Shown: positions 40,184 through 47,630 of the stretch, piece by piece
How positions within the stretch are numbered: the first letter of the stretch is position 1
Layout: each line of letters starts with the position of its first letter
Assembly (NCBI GenBank): GCA_027485645.1
Contig: JAIXQR010000007.1
Coordinates: forward strand, 620,001-684,000
DNA length: 64,000 bases
Direction: 5' to 3'
Origin: a bacterium
GTDB taxonomy: Bacteria; Armatimonadota; Fimbriimonadia; Fimbriimonadales; Fimbriimonadaceae
The notes under the pieces: model-generated
Told to the model about the DNA's origin: nothing
The model's input: only the letters and a program-made list of their open reading frames with translations
Databases searched by the model: none
Made by a program: the position numbers and the translations under genes

Positions 40184-41239
40184 TTAACTGCCAGAGGAGA
40201 GCCAAAGTCCGTTCGAAGGTTTCGGCAATTTGGCCCCAATCGGGTGCACAACGTACACCGTTCGCTTCGAATACAGCCAAGCTTTCTCGAAATCAGCTCG
40301 CTTGTAGACGTACCGAACCTGGTTCTTTCGGGCCGGATCGTTAAAAACTGGATCGCCGTCCGAGGTGAAACCTACTAAAACTACGAGGTGGCCACTTTCG
40401 GTTGGCGACAGCGGCAAGCCCCGAATCATGTCAAAGCTGACGGAGCAAACCACCGGCAAACCTGCGATCACCCATCGCTCGAGATCCGAAATCGAGCCGA
40501 ATCGGGCGACGTACGATCTCATTTTCGGGAACGAGCCCACATAGGCCGTATTGAAAGACCAGTTTCCGGCGCCTTTGTAAACCGGGTCCCAAACCTTCGC
40601 CTCAACTTCCGGCACATCCTGGTTCATCGATGGAGCTTCGAGAGCGTTGCTGTAATGCCAAAGCATCATCGACATCGAAGTTGGGCTACACAAAACGTTT
40701 CCGCGCGGATAGTTGCCTTGAGCCCGCTGCGGCACCTCGACCGTCTTCCCCCAAGCCTCGGATTTCGCTGCCGTATCGTTCGGCTCTTTATCTTTGCCGG
40801 CGAAAGACAAGCCGATCATTTCAAGCTCCGGCAGAGGCCCATCCCCCGGCAGCGTTGAAAGCGTGACGCGGACGTCGACCGCTTCCGCCGCAGACTTCAG
40901 AGATAGGGTGTCGGTCAGAACGTCGCCCGATGCGTCTTCTTGATCATTCGTGGACTGCCGCGTCCCCGCAGCTGAAAGCGCCCAATCCGCCATTCGGTAC
41001 CACTTCGACGGTTTCCCGGCAATGTGCGCCCGAATCTCAACGATCACCTGAGCTCGCTCCGGGTTTTTCACGTTCCATGACGGAATCACCTCTCGAAACG
41101 GCGACGTGGGCCGAATGTCCGTCGAGTTGATCACCAAAGATTGCCCAGGCTCGGGAAATTGAGCTCGGGGAAACAACGCGAGAAACTGCGGACCGGGGGC
41201 AATCATGGCGGATGTGAGCGTTAATGCGAAAAGGATCAT
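40184..41239 (-). CDS. Secreted C39-like cysteine peptidase
   Basis: 351 aa. Short N-terminal signal (MILFALTLTSAMIAPG). Residues about 1-170 are a beta-rich domain; the papain-like part follows: Cys184 (GNVLCSPTSMSMMLWHY), His284 (SGHLVVLVGF) and Asn300/Asp301 (VFNDPAR), the order expected for the C39-like family. The aromatic text GAGNWSFNTAYVGSFP is typical of uncharacterised family members in Bacillota and environmental genomes. It may cleave peptide bonds or cell-wall crosslinks. Start codons of this gene and of rpsD are 80 bp apart in divergent orientation. Confidence 0.85.
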   Translation of the reverse strand: MILFALTLTSAMIAPGPQFLALFPRAQFPEPGQSLVINSTDIRPTSPFREVIPSWNVKNPERAQVIVEIRAHIAGKPSKWYRMADWALSAAGTRQSTNDQEDASGDVLTDTLSLKSAAEAVDVRVTLSTLPGDGPLPELEMIGLSFAGKDKEPNDTAAKSEAWGKTVEVPQRAQGNYPRGNVLCSPTSMSMMLWHYSNALEAPSMNQDVPEVEAKVWDPVYKGAGNWSFNTAYVGSFPKMRSYVARFGSISDLERWVIAGLPVVCSVSFDMIRGLPLSPTESGHLVVLVGFTSDGDPVFNDPARKNQVRYVYKRADFEKAWLYSKRTVYVVHPIGAKLPKPSNGLWLSSGS

Positions 41240-41247
41240 GAGATTTG

Positions 41248-41276
41248 TTGAAATATCTGGCGCGTCGGGGTACTAT
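41248..41276 (+). promoter_or_regulatory. rpsD promoter
   Basis: TTGAAA (41248-41253), 17-bp spacer, TACTAT (41271-41276); predicted start near 41283, giving a leader of about 37 nt. Confidence 0.65.
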
Positions 41277-41286
41277 CTCTGGTTCG

Positions 41287-41303
41287 TGAGTCTATCCGAC
41301 TCA
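41287..41303 (+). promoter_or_regulatory. Leader hairpin of rpsD
   Basis: TGAGTC and GACTCA pair over 6 bp around TATCC in the short rpsD leader. S4 regulates its own synthesis through leader RNA structures in several bacteria. Whether this small hairpin serves that role is inference. Confidence 0.35.
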
Positions 41304-41319
41304 TCGAATACCAGTTCAC

Positions 41320-41928
41320 ATGGCAACGTACCGAGGACGAAAAACTGATATATGCCGAACCGTTGGCTTTGATATTTGGGGTCGACCCAAGAGCCCGGCA
41401 AGCAAGCGACCGTATCCGGCAGGGCAACATGGCCCGAACCTGAAGGATCGGCGACAATCCGAATATGGCGAGCAGCTTCTGGCCAAGCAGGTCATCCGCC
41501 GCTATTACAACGTTTTGGAAAAGCAGTTCGCAAACACTTTCCATAAGGCACAGCGAATGAGCGGCAACACCAGCCTCAACTTCCTTCGCCTTCTAGAACT
41601 GCGACTCGCAACCGCTGTTTACAAGCTCGGCTACGCGAAGACCATCTTCCAAGCCCGACAGCTCGTAAGCCACGGCCACATCACGGTCAACGGTCGGAAC
41701 GTCAACATTCCTTCCTACTCGCTGCAGGTCGGCGACGTGATTGCCGTTCGAGACCGAGAACAGAGCCGAAGCATTGCGCGAGCAAACCACTTCGAAGGTG
41801 CTCCAGTTCCGGCTTACATGGAAGCAGACGTCGTCAACTTCTCTGGCAAGATCATCTCGCTGCCAGAGCGAGAAGACTTCCCTAAGTTCTTCCAAGAACA
41901 GCAAGTCGTCGAATACTACGCACGTTAA
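41320..41928 (+). CDS. rpsD: 30S ribosomal protein S4
   Basis: 202 aa, usual length. N-terminal region without the zinc-binding cysteines of the C+ form (RGRKTDICRTVGFDIWGRPKS contains one Cys only), then KDRRQSEYGEQLLAKQ, the RLDNVVYR-equivalent RLATAVYKLGYAKTIFQARQLVSHGHITVNGRNVNIPS, which is the S4 RNA-binding domain (about 90-150), and the C-terminal FPKFFQEQQVVEYYAR. It nucleates 16S rRNA folding in the 30S 5' domain. It is monocistronic here, away from the usual alpha operon (rpsM-rpsK-rpoA), with its own promoter and terminator. Confidence 0.97.
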   Translation: MATYRGRKTDICRTVGFDIWGRPKSPASKRPYPAGQHGPNLKDRRQSEYGEQLLAKQVIRRYYNVLEKQFANTFHKAQRMSGNTSLNFLRLLELRLATAVYKLGYAKTIFQARQLVSHGHITVNGRNVNIPSYSLQVGDVIAVRDREQSRSIARANHFEGAPVPAYMEADVVNFSGKIISLPEREDFPKFFQEQQVVEYYAR

Positions 41929-41952
41929 GTCTTCGAACAAGGTACAAATTCA

Positions 41953-41983
41953 CCTCTCTGCCCCTCCGCAGAGAGGTTTTTTT
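41953..41983 (+). terminator. rpsD terminator that also supplies the next gene's ribosome-binding site
   Basis: CCTCTCTGC and GCAGAGAGG pair over 9 bp with a CCCTCC loop, followed by seven T. The ATG of the GNAT gene begins directly after the last T, so the 3' arm (GAGAGG) lies 7 nt before the start codon, an ideal Shine-Dalgarno position. Confidence 0.85.
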
Positions 41984-42574
41984 ATGCCTGCAGATTGGAA
42001 CGAGCACGTTGTTTTAGAGAGCGAATGGGTACGGCTCATTCCAGCTAAGCGGGACCACGCGGCTGAACTTGCCGAAATTAGCACGGCAGATACCTTCGCA
42101 TACTTCGTGCAAGACCTCCCGCGGACCATGGATGAGAGCGGCTTTGCTACGTTTATTGATCGACTCGCGCAAACGCCAAACGTTCAGCCCTACACGGTGA
42201 TCGACCAAAGCTCCGGCAGCCTCGCCGGCATGACGTGCTTTATGGACATTCGTGCTGCCCATCTAGGGTTGGAAATCGGATGGACCTGGTACGGCCCACA
42301 ATTCCGCGGGACAAAAATTAACCCAGCCGCGAAGCTTCTCCTGTTAACCCGTGCGATGGAGGAGTTACAAGCCATCCGGGTTCAGCTGAAGTGCGACGAA
42401 CGGAACGTTCGGAGCCAACGAGCGATCGAGAAACTCGGAGCCGTTAAGGAGGGTGTTCTCAGGAAGCACGGTATCCAACTCAACGGCTATATCCGCAACA
42501 CCGTGATGTATTCGATCACCGAACTTGAGTGGCCCTCTGTAAAGGCAAATCTCATTCAACGTTGCCAGTTATAA
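41984..42574 (+). CDS. RimJ/RimL-type GNAT acetyltransferase
   Basis: 196 aa from the ATG at 41984; the frame runs upstream through rpsD and the terminator, but nothing conserved lies there. GNAT_3 layout: VVLESEWVRLIPAKRDHAAELAEI at the start, LEIGWTWYGPQFRGTKINPAAKLLLLTRAMEE (the motif A equivalent), and RVQLKCDERNVRSQRAIEKLGAVKEGVLRKHG. Members acetylate ribosomal protein N-termini, spermidine or small amines. It sits directly after rpsD but is cut off by a terminator whose 3' arm forms its own ribosome-binding site. Confidence 0.9.
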   Translation: MPADWNEHVVLESEWVRLIPAKRDHAAELAEISTADTFAYFVQDLPRTMDESGFATFIDRLAQTPNVQPYTVIDQSSGSLAGMTCFMDIRAAHLGLEIGWTWYGPQFRGTKINPAAKLLLLTRAMEELQAIRVQLKCDERNVRSQRAIEKLGAVKEGVLRKHGIQLNGYIRNTVMYSITELEWPSVKANLIQRCQL

Positions 42575-42575
42575 T
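42570..42575 (+). promoter_or_regulatory. -10 element of the M32 carboxypeptidase gene
   Basis: Consensus TATAAT ending 7 nt before the ATG at 42583; predicted start one base before the codon. It overlaps the stop codon of the GNAT gene. Confidence 0.5.
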
Positions 42576-42582
42576 CCGTGCA

Positions 42583-44073
42583 ATGTCCCCGTTACAAAAG
42601 GTGCGAGCTGAATACAGAGACTTGACTGCGTTGCATGCCTCGGTATCACTCCTCAACTGGGACCGCCAAGTTCTTATGCCGAGCGGCGGAAACGAAGCGC
42701 GCTCAATTCACATCGGTCGGCTCACTGCTCTTGCCCACCAACGACTCCTAAATCCCTCCCTTCGCCGAGCCGTCGAAGACGCCCGAGCCGAAGTCGCCGG
42801 AGACCCGGTCGCCGAGCGCGAGCTTGCGCTCATCCAGCGTCAAATCGATCACGCCTCAAAACTGCCGCTAAAGCTGATTACTCGAAAGGCGGAAATTGCG
42901 AGTCAATCCTACGAAGTCTGGCGTCGCGCCCGGCCGTCCAACGATTTCGATGCCCTCCGGCCGTATCTGATGTCCTTGTTTGACATTGCTCAGGAAACTT
43001 CCTCCGCCCTTGGATACACCGAACACCCGTATGATCCATTGCTTGATCTTTACGAAGAGGGAGCAAAAACGAGCGACGTGCTCCGAATGTTTGATCAGGT
43101 CAAACCGCGAGTCTCTAAGCTGATCCGAGACATCAAGGTGAACGGCGCGAGGATTGACGCAACCTGGCTAAACGGCAGTTGGGAGACTGAACCGCTGCGC
43201 CGGGCTGCCCAGAACATCGGCGCGAAGATTGGTTTCGACTACTCGAAAGGTCGACTCGACTTGTGCGCGAACGCGTTCTGCACTACCGTGAGCATGAACG
43301 ACGTGCGCATGACGACGCGCCCAGGAACGCACATTAAGGGGGTTCTGTCCTCGTCCCTCCACGAACTCGGTCACGGACTCTACGAGCAAAACGGCAACCC
43401 GGCCTGGAGCGCCACCAGTCTCGCCGGTGGCGCATCGCTGGCCGTTCATGAAAGCCAGAGCCGCATGTGGGAGAACATCATCGGAAGATCTCGGCCATTC
43501 TGGCGGTACTTCTTCACGTACCTTCAAGCCGAATTCCCGACGTTGGCATCAAAGATTCCCGACCAGTTTTACGCCGCATTTAGCGCCATCCAACCCGGCT
43601 GGCTTCGGGTGGGTGCAGACGAGCTCAGCTACAACATGCACATTCTCGTGCGGTTCGAAATTGAAGTCGAAATCTTGACCAACAAGCTCCAAGTCCGCGA
43701 CATTCCCGAAGCGTGGAACGCGAAAATGAAGGAATACGTTGGCGTAAACATCGAGTCAGATGGCCAGGGCTGCTTGCAGGACGTTCACTGGAGCAAGGGC
43801 TCCATCGGCTACTTCCCAACCTACGCCATGGGGAATCTTATCGGTGGGCAGATTTGGGCAAAGATCCGAGAGCAAATCCCAGCATGGGAAGAGCAGCTAG
43901 AGCGAGGCGACACCTCACATATCCTGGCTTGGCTCACCGAAAACATCTATGTGAAGGCAAGCTCCCAGGCCCCGCGAGACCTGGTGACCGGAGTTTGCGG
44001 TGACTATCTCAACCCGAATCCTTGGCTCGACTACGTTGAGGAAAAGTACACCGGACTCTACGGGCTGAACTAG
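42583..44073 (+). CDS. Carboxypeptidase Taq (M32 family metallopeptidase)
   Basis: 496 aa from the ATG at 42583, just behind a consensus -10. Zinc site HELGH (260-264) in SSLHELGHGLYEQN, with the third-ligand region VHESQSRMWENIIGRSRPFW. The rest (FEIEVEILTNKLQVRDIPEAWNAKMKEYVG, DVHWSKGSIGYFPTYAMGNLIGGQIW) is typical of the family. It removes C-terminal residues from peptides in the cytosol. The C-terminal TAG interlocks with the TAG of convergent glyQ in a shared CTAG. Confidence 0.95.
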   Translation: MSPLQKVRAEYRDLTALHASVSLLNWDRQVLMPSGGNEARSIHIGRLTALAHQRLLNPSLRRAVEDARAEVAGDPVAERELALIQRQIDHASKLPLKLITRKAEIASQSYEVWRRARPSNDFDALRPYLMSLFDIAQETSSALGYTEHPYDPLLDLYEEGAKTSDVLRMFDQVKPRVSKLIRDIKVNGARIDATWLNGSWETEPLRRAAQNIGAKIGFDYSKGRLDLCANAFCTTVSMNDVRMTTRPGTHIKGVLSSSLHELGHGLYEQNGNPAWSATSLAGGASLAVHESQSRMWENIIGRSRPFWRYFFTYLQAEFPTLASKIPDQFYAAFSAIQPGWLRVGADELSYNMHILVRFEIEVEILTNKLQVRDIPEAWNAKMKEYVGVNIESDGQGCLQDVHWSKGSIGYFPTYAMGNLIGGQIWAKIREQIPAWEEQLERGDTSHILAWLTENIYVKASSQAPRDLVTGVCGDYLNPNPWLDYVEEKYTGLYGLN

Positions 44074-45017
44074 CCCGTAGCTTTTGCGGTCTCGTACTGC
44101 TCAACGTGCTTGAGGCAGCACGCCCGAATTCGACTTCGGATGCGATTGATGTACACCGCACGTTCGGTAACGCCAATTGCTCCACGCGCATCGAGCAAGT
44201 TGAAGATATGTGATGCCTTGAGGGCAAGGTCAAGTCCCGGATACACCAGCGCCCGTGCCCCGGCATTTTCAGGAAACTCGCTCGCGTTGAGCGGATTCGA
44301 GGTCATGATGCCTTGCTCCGAATCCCAGAAGACCGGCGTTTCGATAACTCGCTTCGATTCAGCCTCAAACTCATCAAACAGGCGGAACAGCATCGAAGTC
44401 GACACGACTTCGAAGTTGAAAACGTTGTTCTGCATTTCGGCCTGCCAGTCGACGTCCCGATAGCTTGTAGTGTCGTTCCACATGAGGTCTTCCCAGAATC
44501 CTTTACCGTTGTTGAGCATCAAGCAAAGTCGCTCGGGACCGTAGGTGATTTCCGCGCAAACCGGGTTGCACTCGATGCCGCCCATTTGTTGGAAGAACGT
44601 GAACTGTGTGATCTCGGCACCATTGACCCAGACCTCCCAACCAACTCCGCTAGCACCGGCCGCTTGGCTCTCCCAGTCATCCTCAACAAGCCGCACGTCG
44701 TTCTTCGAGGTGTCAAAGCCGAGGGCGTCCAGCGAACCCATGTAGAGGTCCACGATGTTCTCGGGCGACGGCTTCATGATCACCTGGTACTGGTAGTACC
44801 GCTGGCTTCGCTGCGGATTCCTCGTATAGCGACCATCAGCTGGTCGCCGACTTGGCTGAACGTAAGCCACGTTCCACGCTTCCGGACCCAAAACGCGAAG
44901 GGTCGTTGCCGGGTGCATGGTGCCCGCGCCGACTTCAACGTCGTATGGCTGCAAAATCGCGCAGCCCTGCTTGGCCCAATACTCGTTGAGCCGGAGCACC
45001 ATGTCTTGAAACGTCAT
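44070..45017 (-). CDS. glyQ: Glycyl-tRNA synthetase alpha subunit
   Basis: 315 aa from the ATG at 45017 (MTFQDMVLRLNEYWAKQGCAILQPYD), the normal start of this family; the frame is open 156 nt farther with no conservation. Motifs GAGTMHPATTLRVLGPEAWNVAYVQPSRRP and YQYQVIMKPSP are diagnostic of the alpha2-beta2 enzyme. It is inactive without GlyS, but no glyS lies beside it: the upstream gene encodes a 104-aa unknown protein and the downstream neighbour is convergent. Confidence 0.95.
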   Translation of the reverse strand: MTFQDMVLRLNEYWAKQGCAILQPYDVEVGAGTMHPATTLRVLGPEAWNVAYVQPSRRPADGRYTRNPQRSQRYYQYQVIMKPSPENIVDLYMGSLDALGFDTSKNDVRLVEDDWESQAAGASGVGWEVWVNGAEITQFTFFQQMGGIECNPVCAEITYGPERLCLMLNNGKGFWEDLMWNDTTSYRDVDWQAEMQNNVFNFEVVSTSMLFRLFDEFEAESKRVIETPVFWDSEQGIMTSNPLNASEFPENAGARALVYPGLDLALKASHIFNLLDARGAIGVTERAVYINRIRSRIRACCLKHVEQYETAKATG

Positions 45018-45034
45018 GCCAGTGAGGATACCAA

Positions 45035-45349
45035 TCAAGAACGGGTCAGATTCAGTTCGACCGGATGGATCCGCCGCTGCGCTTCTCGGACCGCGTCCTG
45101 AAGATGCTCGGGAATCTCCGCCGCCTGCCGGTCGGCAAGGGCGTTCGCAATCGGCAGAATCTCGACGATCCAATCCACGCTTCCTGGTTCCCCACTCCGA
45201 ATCGCGGCAACGAGTTCCTTCAATTCATCCTCCGTTCGCCCCGAAAAGTGTGCAATCGAAGTCGCGAACACAAGAACGCGATCTCGGCGCAGGTTTGCGG
45301 CAAATTCCGAAGGTTCGACCATCAACTCTGATTCTATCGTCCTAGCCAT
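45035..45349 (-). CDS. Small protein of unknown function upstream of glyQ
   Basis: 104 aa from the ATG at 45349; a longer frame to 45379 would overlap the start codon of the divergent gene. No signal or membrane segment. Text is helical and acidic/basic mixed: RDRVLVFATSIAHFSGRTEDELKELVAAI, then VDWIVEILPIANALADRQAAEIPEHLQDAV. I do not recognise it. It stops 17 nt before glyQ, so the two genes probably form an operon. Confidence 0.65.
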   Translation of the reverse strand: MARTIESELMVEPSEFAANLRRDRVLVFATSIAHFSGRTEDELKELVAAIRSGEPGSVDWIVEILPIANALADRQAAEIPEHLQDAVREAQRRIHPVELNLTRS

Positions 45350-45364
45350 TCTTAACTCTTGCTG

Positions 45365-45370
45365 TACAAT
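45365..45370 (+). promoter_or_regulatory. -10 element, near-leaderless start
   Basis: TACAAT ends 7 nt before the ATG at 45378. Predicted transcription start one base before the codon. Confidence 0.45.
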
Positions 45371-45377
45371 CCTTCCC

Positions 45378-46022
45378 ATGCAGACGCCTCCAGCGCCGTC
45401 TCAAAAGAAGAAATCGAATACCGGGCTCATTGTTGGCCTCATCATTGCCGCAGTTGTAATTTGCTGCGTCCTCCCGATTGCCGGCCTCGTCGGATTCGGA
45501 TTCCTGGCCGCCGGCCAAGGAGCAGGCATGATTGGTTGCACTATTTCGATGAGTGCCCTCGGCGATAGTCTTCGCGCCTACACGCTGGACCACAACGGCA
45601 CGTTGCCAACCGCAAAGGATTGGCAGACCCAAGTTATGCCGTACCTTGAGAAAGAACTGTCCTCGATGGATGATCCAGGTCCGTTCAAGATTTTCGATCC
45701 GAAGGGTGAATGGGGTTGCGACGAAAAGGAATTCAAGTCCGGTCTCGCGTTTAACACCGAATTCAGCGGCAAAAAGCTGAAGGACCTTCCAGACCAGACG
45801 AAGGCCGTCATCCTCTTCGAAACCAAGACCCGCGGAAAGAACGTCTCCGCGAAGTACGTTCCGCTGAGCCACGCCGAAAGCCCTGCCCTCTTTGGTGGTG
45901 TTGTTGGTGGAGAGAAGCGCGGATGGTTTGTCATCACCGCCGACGGATTGAGCCGCCTTGTTAACAAGAACGGTGAAATGCGATCTCCAGGCTCCACCAG
46001 TCGGAACCTAAAGAAGAACTGA
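45378..46022 (+). CDS. Membrane-anchored, pseudopilin-like protein of unknown function
   Basis: 214 aa. Short cytosolic start with Lys (SQKKKSNTG), one membrane helix (about 15-46), then ALGDSLRAYTLDHNGTLPTAKDWQTQVMPYL (about 60-90), which resembles the first part of type II secretion pseudopilin-like (DUF1559) proteins. The usual Phe-Thr-Leu-Ile-Glu prepilin cleavage site is absent, so it is probably not processed by prepilin peptidase. C-terminal half has beta-type text ending GEMRSPG. Function unknown. It is followed by tatA. Confidence 0.72.
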   Translation: MQTPPAPSQKKKSNTGLIVGLIIAAVVICCVLPIAGLVGFGFLAAGQGAGMIGCTISMSALGDSLRAYTLDHNGTLPTAKDWQTQVMPYLEKELSSMDDPGPFKIFDPKGEWGCDEKEFKSGLAFNTEFSGKKLKDLPDQTKAVILFETKTRGKNVSAKYVPLSHAESPALFGGVVGGEKRGWFVITADGLSRLVNKNGEMRSPGSTSRNLKKN

Positions 46023-46055
46023 ACAGGTCCCGAATGCGGATCGTCTGTTCAGACG

Positions 46056-46061
46056 TATACT
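46056..46061 (+). promoter_or_regulatory. -10 element of the first tatA
   Basis: TATACT ends 8 nt before the ATG at 46070; predicted start 2 nt before the codon. Confidence 0.45.
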
Positions 46062-46069
46062 GAAATATC

Positions 46070-46228
46070 ATGTTTGGACTCGGCGCTCAAGAACTGCTCA
46101 TCGTCCTGCTTATCATCCTTGTACTGTTTGGTGGTAGCAAGATCCCTGAGCTCATGCGAAGCGTCGGTCAGGGCGTCTCTGAGCTTAAGAAAGGGCTCGA
46201 CGACGGCAAAAACGGTAAGGACTCCTAA
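46070..46228 (+). CDS. tatA: Twin-arginine translocase TatA/TatE subunit, first copy (52 aa)
   Basis: I translated it by hand: 52 aa, ATG at 46070 and TAA at 46226-46228. Hydrophobic helix (about 5-20, GAQELLIVLLIILVLF), the hinge FGGSKIPEL, then an amphipathic helix (MRSVGQGVSELKKGLD) and a short charged tail. All TatA marks are present in a very short protein. It forms the pore-like assembly of the Tat export system. Its stop overlaps the start of a second copy (TAATG). Confidence 0.9.
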   Translation: MFGLGAQELLIVLLIILVLFGGSKIPELMRSVGQGVSELKKGLDDGKNGKDS

Positions 46229-46452
46229 TGTTTGGTCTCGGTGGTCAAGAGCTTCTCCTCGTACTCGTCATTGTTCTCGTGCTGTTCGGCGGGAAGAAAA
46301 TTCCGGAGCTCCTTCGTGGAGTGGGTAAAGGCATGGGCGAACTGCAGAAGGGCCTAGACGAGGGCAAGAGAATGCTGCACGACTCCGCTCGCAGTGAGCC
46401 GGAACCGATCGAGCGAGATCGAACGCCGGTAGAAACCCAAACTCCGAAGTAA
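46228..46452 (+). CDS. Twin-arginine translocase TatA/TatE subunit, second copy (74 aa)
   Basis: 74 aa, starting in the stop codon of the first copy. Same layout: GGQELLLVLVIVLVLFGGKKIPELLRGVGKGMGELQKGLDEGK, with a longer acidic tail (RSEPEPIERDRTPVETQTPK). The two proteins share most of the first 45 residues, so they arose by tandem duplication. No tatC is in the window. The unequal tails suggest the copies differ in interaction, as with E. coli TatA and TatE or B. subtilis TatAd and TatAy. This copy may instead act as TatB. Confidence 0.9.
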   Translation: MFGLGGQELLLVLVIVLVLFGGKKIPELLRGVGKGMGELQKGLDEGKRMLHDSARSEPEPIERDRTPVETQTPK

Positions 46453-47280
46453 TTGGCCTTTGCTTGGTACGGCATAGAACTCGATCTTGACGACGAGTGG
46501 GCACCCGTCAGTATTGAGGGGAACCAAAAACAAGGCTATGCCCGGCTCGGTTCAACCCGAGCCCACCAAGTCCAGCTTCGCTGGGAAACCGTCACCAAGC
46601 CACCTTCCCTCCCGGACTCGGTAAATCGGTATCTCAATCGAATCGCCAAAGATTCGAGGAAGGTGTCGTTTTCGAAAGAAATCAGCCTCGCGAGCGAATC
46701 CGAGGCCAGCTACCGATACTCCGGACGCGCCAGCGGCCGAGGCTCAATTCGCTACATTCCCGACCGCAACCTCGTCGTGCTCGTCGAGTGCGTGACGCCA
46801 GGCAAAGATAGCCTCTCCTCCGCACACCAGAAGATCAGTTCAAGCCTGAAAGTGGACTGTGGCGACCTGTACCACTGGCAAGTCCTCGGGCTCAATGTGT
46901 ACCTGCCCAAGGACCTCGAAGTTGGCAAGCGCCAACTCTTTGCTGGCCGAACGACGATTCACTTCACCGCCGGAAAGCACACCATCGTCACGGCCGAGCG
47001 CTGGGGCCTGGCTTCGGAACTGTTGGCAAAGCACGACTTTTTGGAATGGGCCCGGGCGGCGCTCGAACTCCCACGTGCCACGATCACGGACGAAGACGTC
47101 GGCATTCGCTTGGTGCAAAAGGGCAATCTCTTCGCCAGAACTCAGACCGCCGTCGTCGGTCTATATCCAAAGGAGAACCGGATTCAGAGCGTCAAGGTTC
47201 AATCAAACCGGTCAGAATGGAATCCAGAATGGCGTTGGATCGGCTTTTCAAAAGATGGATCGGAAATCGAAACCGCTTAG
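46453..47280 (+). CDS. Unknown protein, first gene of the PqqD/ABC operon
   Basis: 275 aa from a TTG that directly follows the TatA stop codon (TAATTG). No signal peptide or membrane helix. Two similar halves are visible: one starts at about residue 5 (WYGIELDLDDEWAPVSIEG), the other at about residue 137 (WQVLGLNVYLPKDLEVGKR). They appear to be an internal duplication. The family is unknown to me. The 3' end overlaps the PqqD-like gene by about 52 bp in another frame. Confidence 0.7.
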   Translation: MAFAWYGIELDLDDEWAPVSIEGNQKQGYARLGSTRAHQVQLRWETVTKPPSLPDSVNRYLNRIAKDSRKVSFSKEISLASESEASYRYSGRASGRGSIRYIPDRNLVVLVECVTPGKDSLSSAHQKISSSLKVDCGDLYHWQVLGLNVYLPKDLEVGKRQLFAGRTTIHFTAGKHTIVTAERWGLASELLAKHDFLEWARAALELPRATITDEDVGIRLVQKGNLFARTQTAVVGLYPKENRIQSVKVQSNRSEWNPEWRWIGFSKDGSEIETA

Positions 47281-47630
47281 ATCCAGAGCAGTTTCGTAAA
47301 GCGCGCCCGATAAGAAATCCGGTCGTGGAGTGGACTACCGCCGAAGACGGGAGCCTCCTGATGCAAGTGCCACTTGAAAGCAAGCGAAAGTGGCTCCAGA
47401 AAATCGCTGTCCGAGCAAAGTGGCCCACCACGCGCAAGTTCGAACTTGAGCCGATGGGCGCCTTTGTTTGGCAATTTTGCGATGGACAACATTCGAATGA
47501 GGCGATTGCGCGTAAGCTAAAAGAGCGGTACAAAATGAATCGACTCGAAGCGGAAGCTTCGCTGTCGGCATTTTTGCAAACCTTGAGCCAGCGTGGGCTC
47601 ATTTCATTACTGATCGGAACAAAGAAGTGA
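47229..47630 (+). CDS. PqqD-like protein
   Basis: 133 aa from the ATG at 47229; an ATG at 47217 is also possible. The frame is open much farther upstream inside the previous gene but is not conserved there. Residues about 60-130 are a PqqD-type winged helix: KFELEPMGAFVWQFCDGQHSNEAIARKLKERYKMNRLEAEASLSAFLQTLSQRGLI in outline. Canonical PqqD binds the precursor peptide for a radical SAM enzyme. Neither a radical SAM gene nor a precursor peptide is near, so the role is different or the partners are elsewhere. It overlaps the permease gene by 4 bp (GTGA). Confidence 0.75.
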   Translation: MALDRLFKRWIGNRNRLDPEQFRKARPIRNPVVEWTTAEDGSLLMQVPLESKRKWLQKIAVRAKWPTTRKFELEPMGAFVWQFCDGQHSNEAIARKLKERYKMNRLEAEASLSAFLQTLSQRGLISLLIGTKK

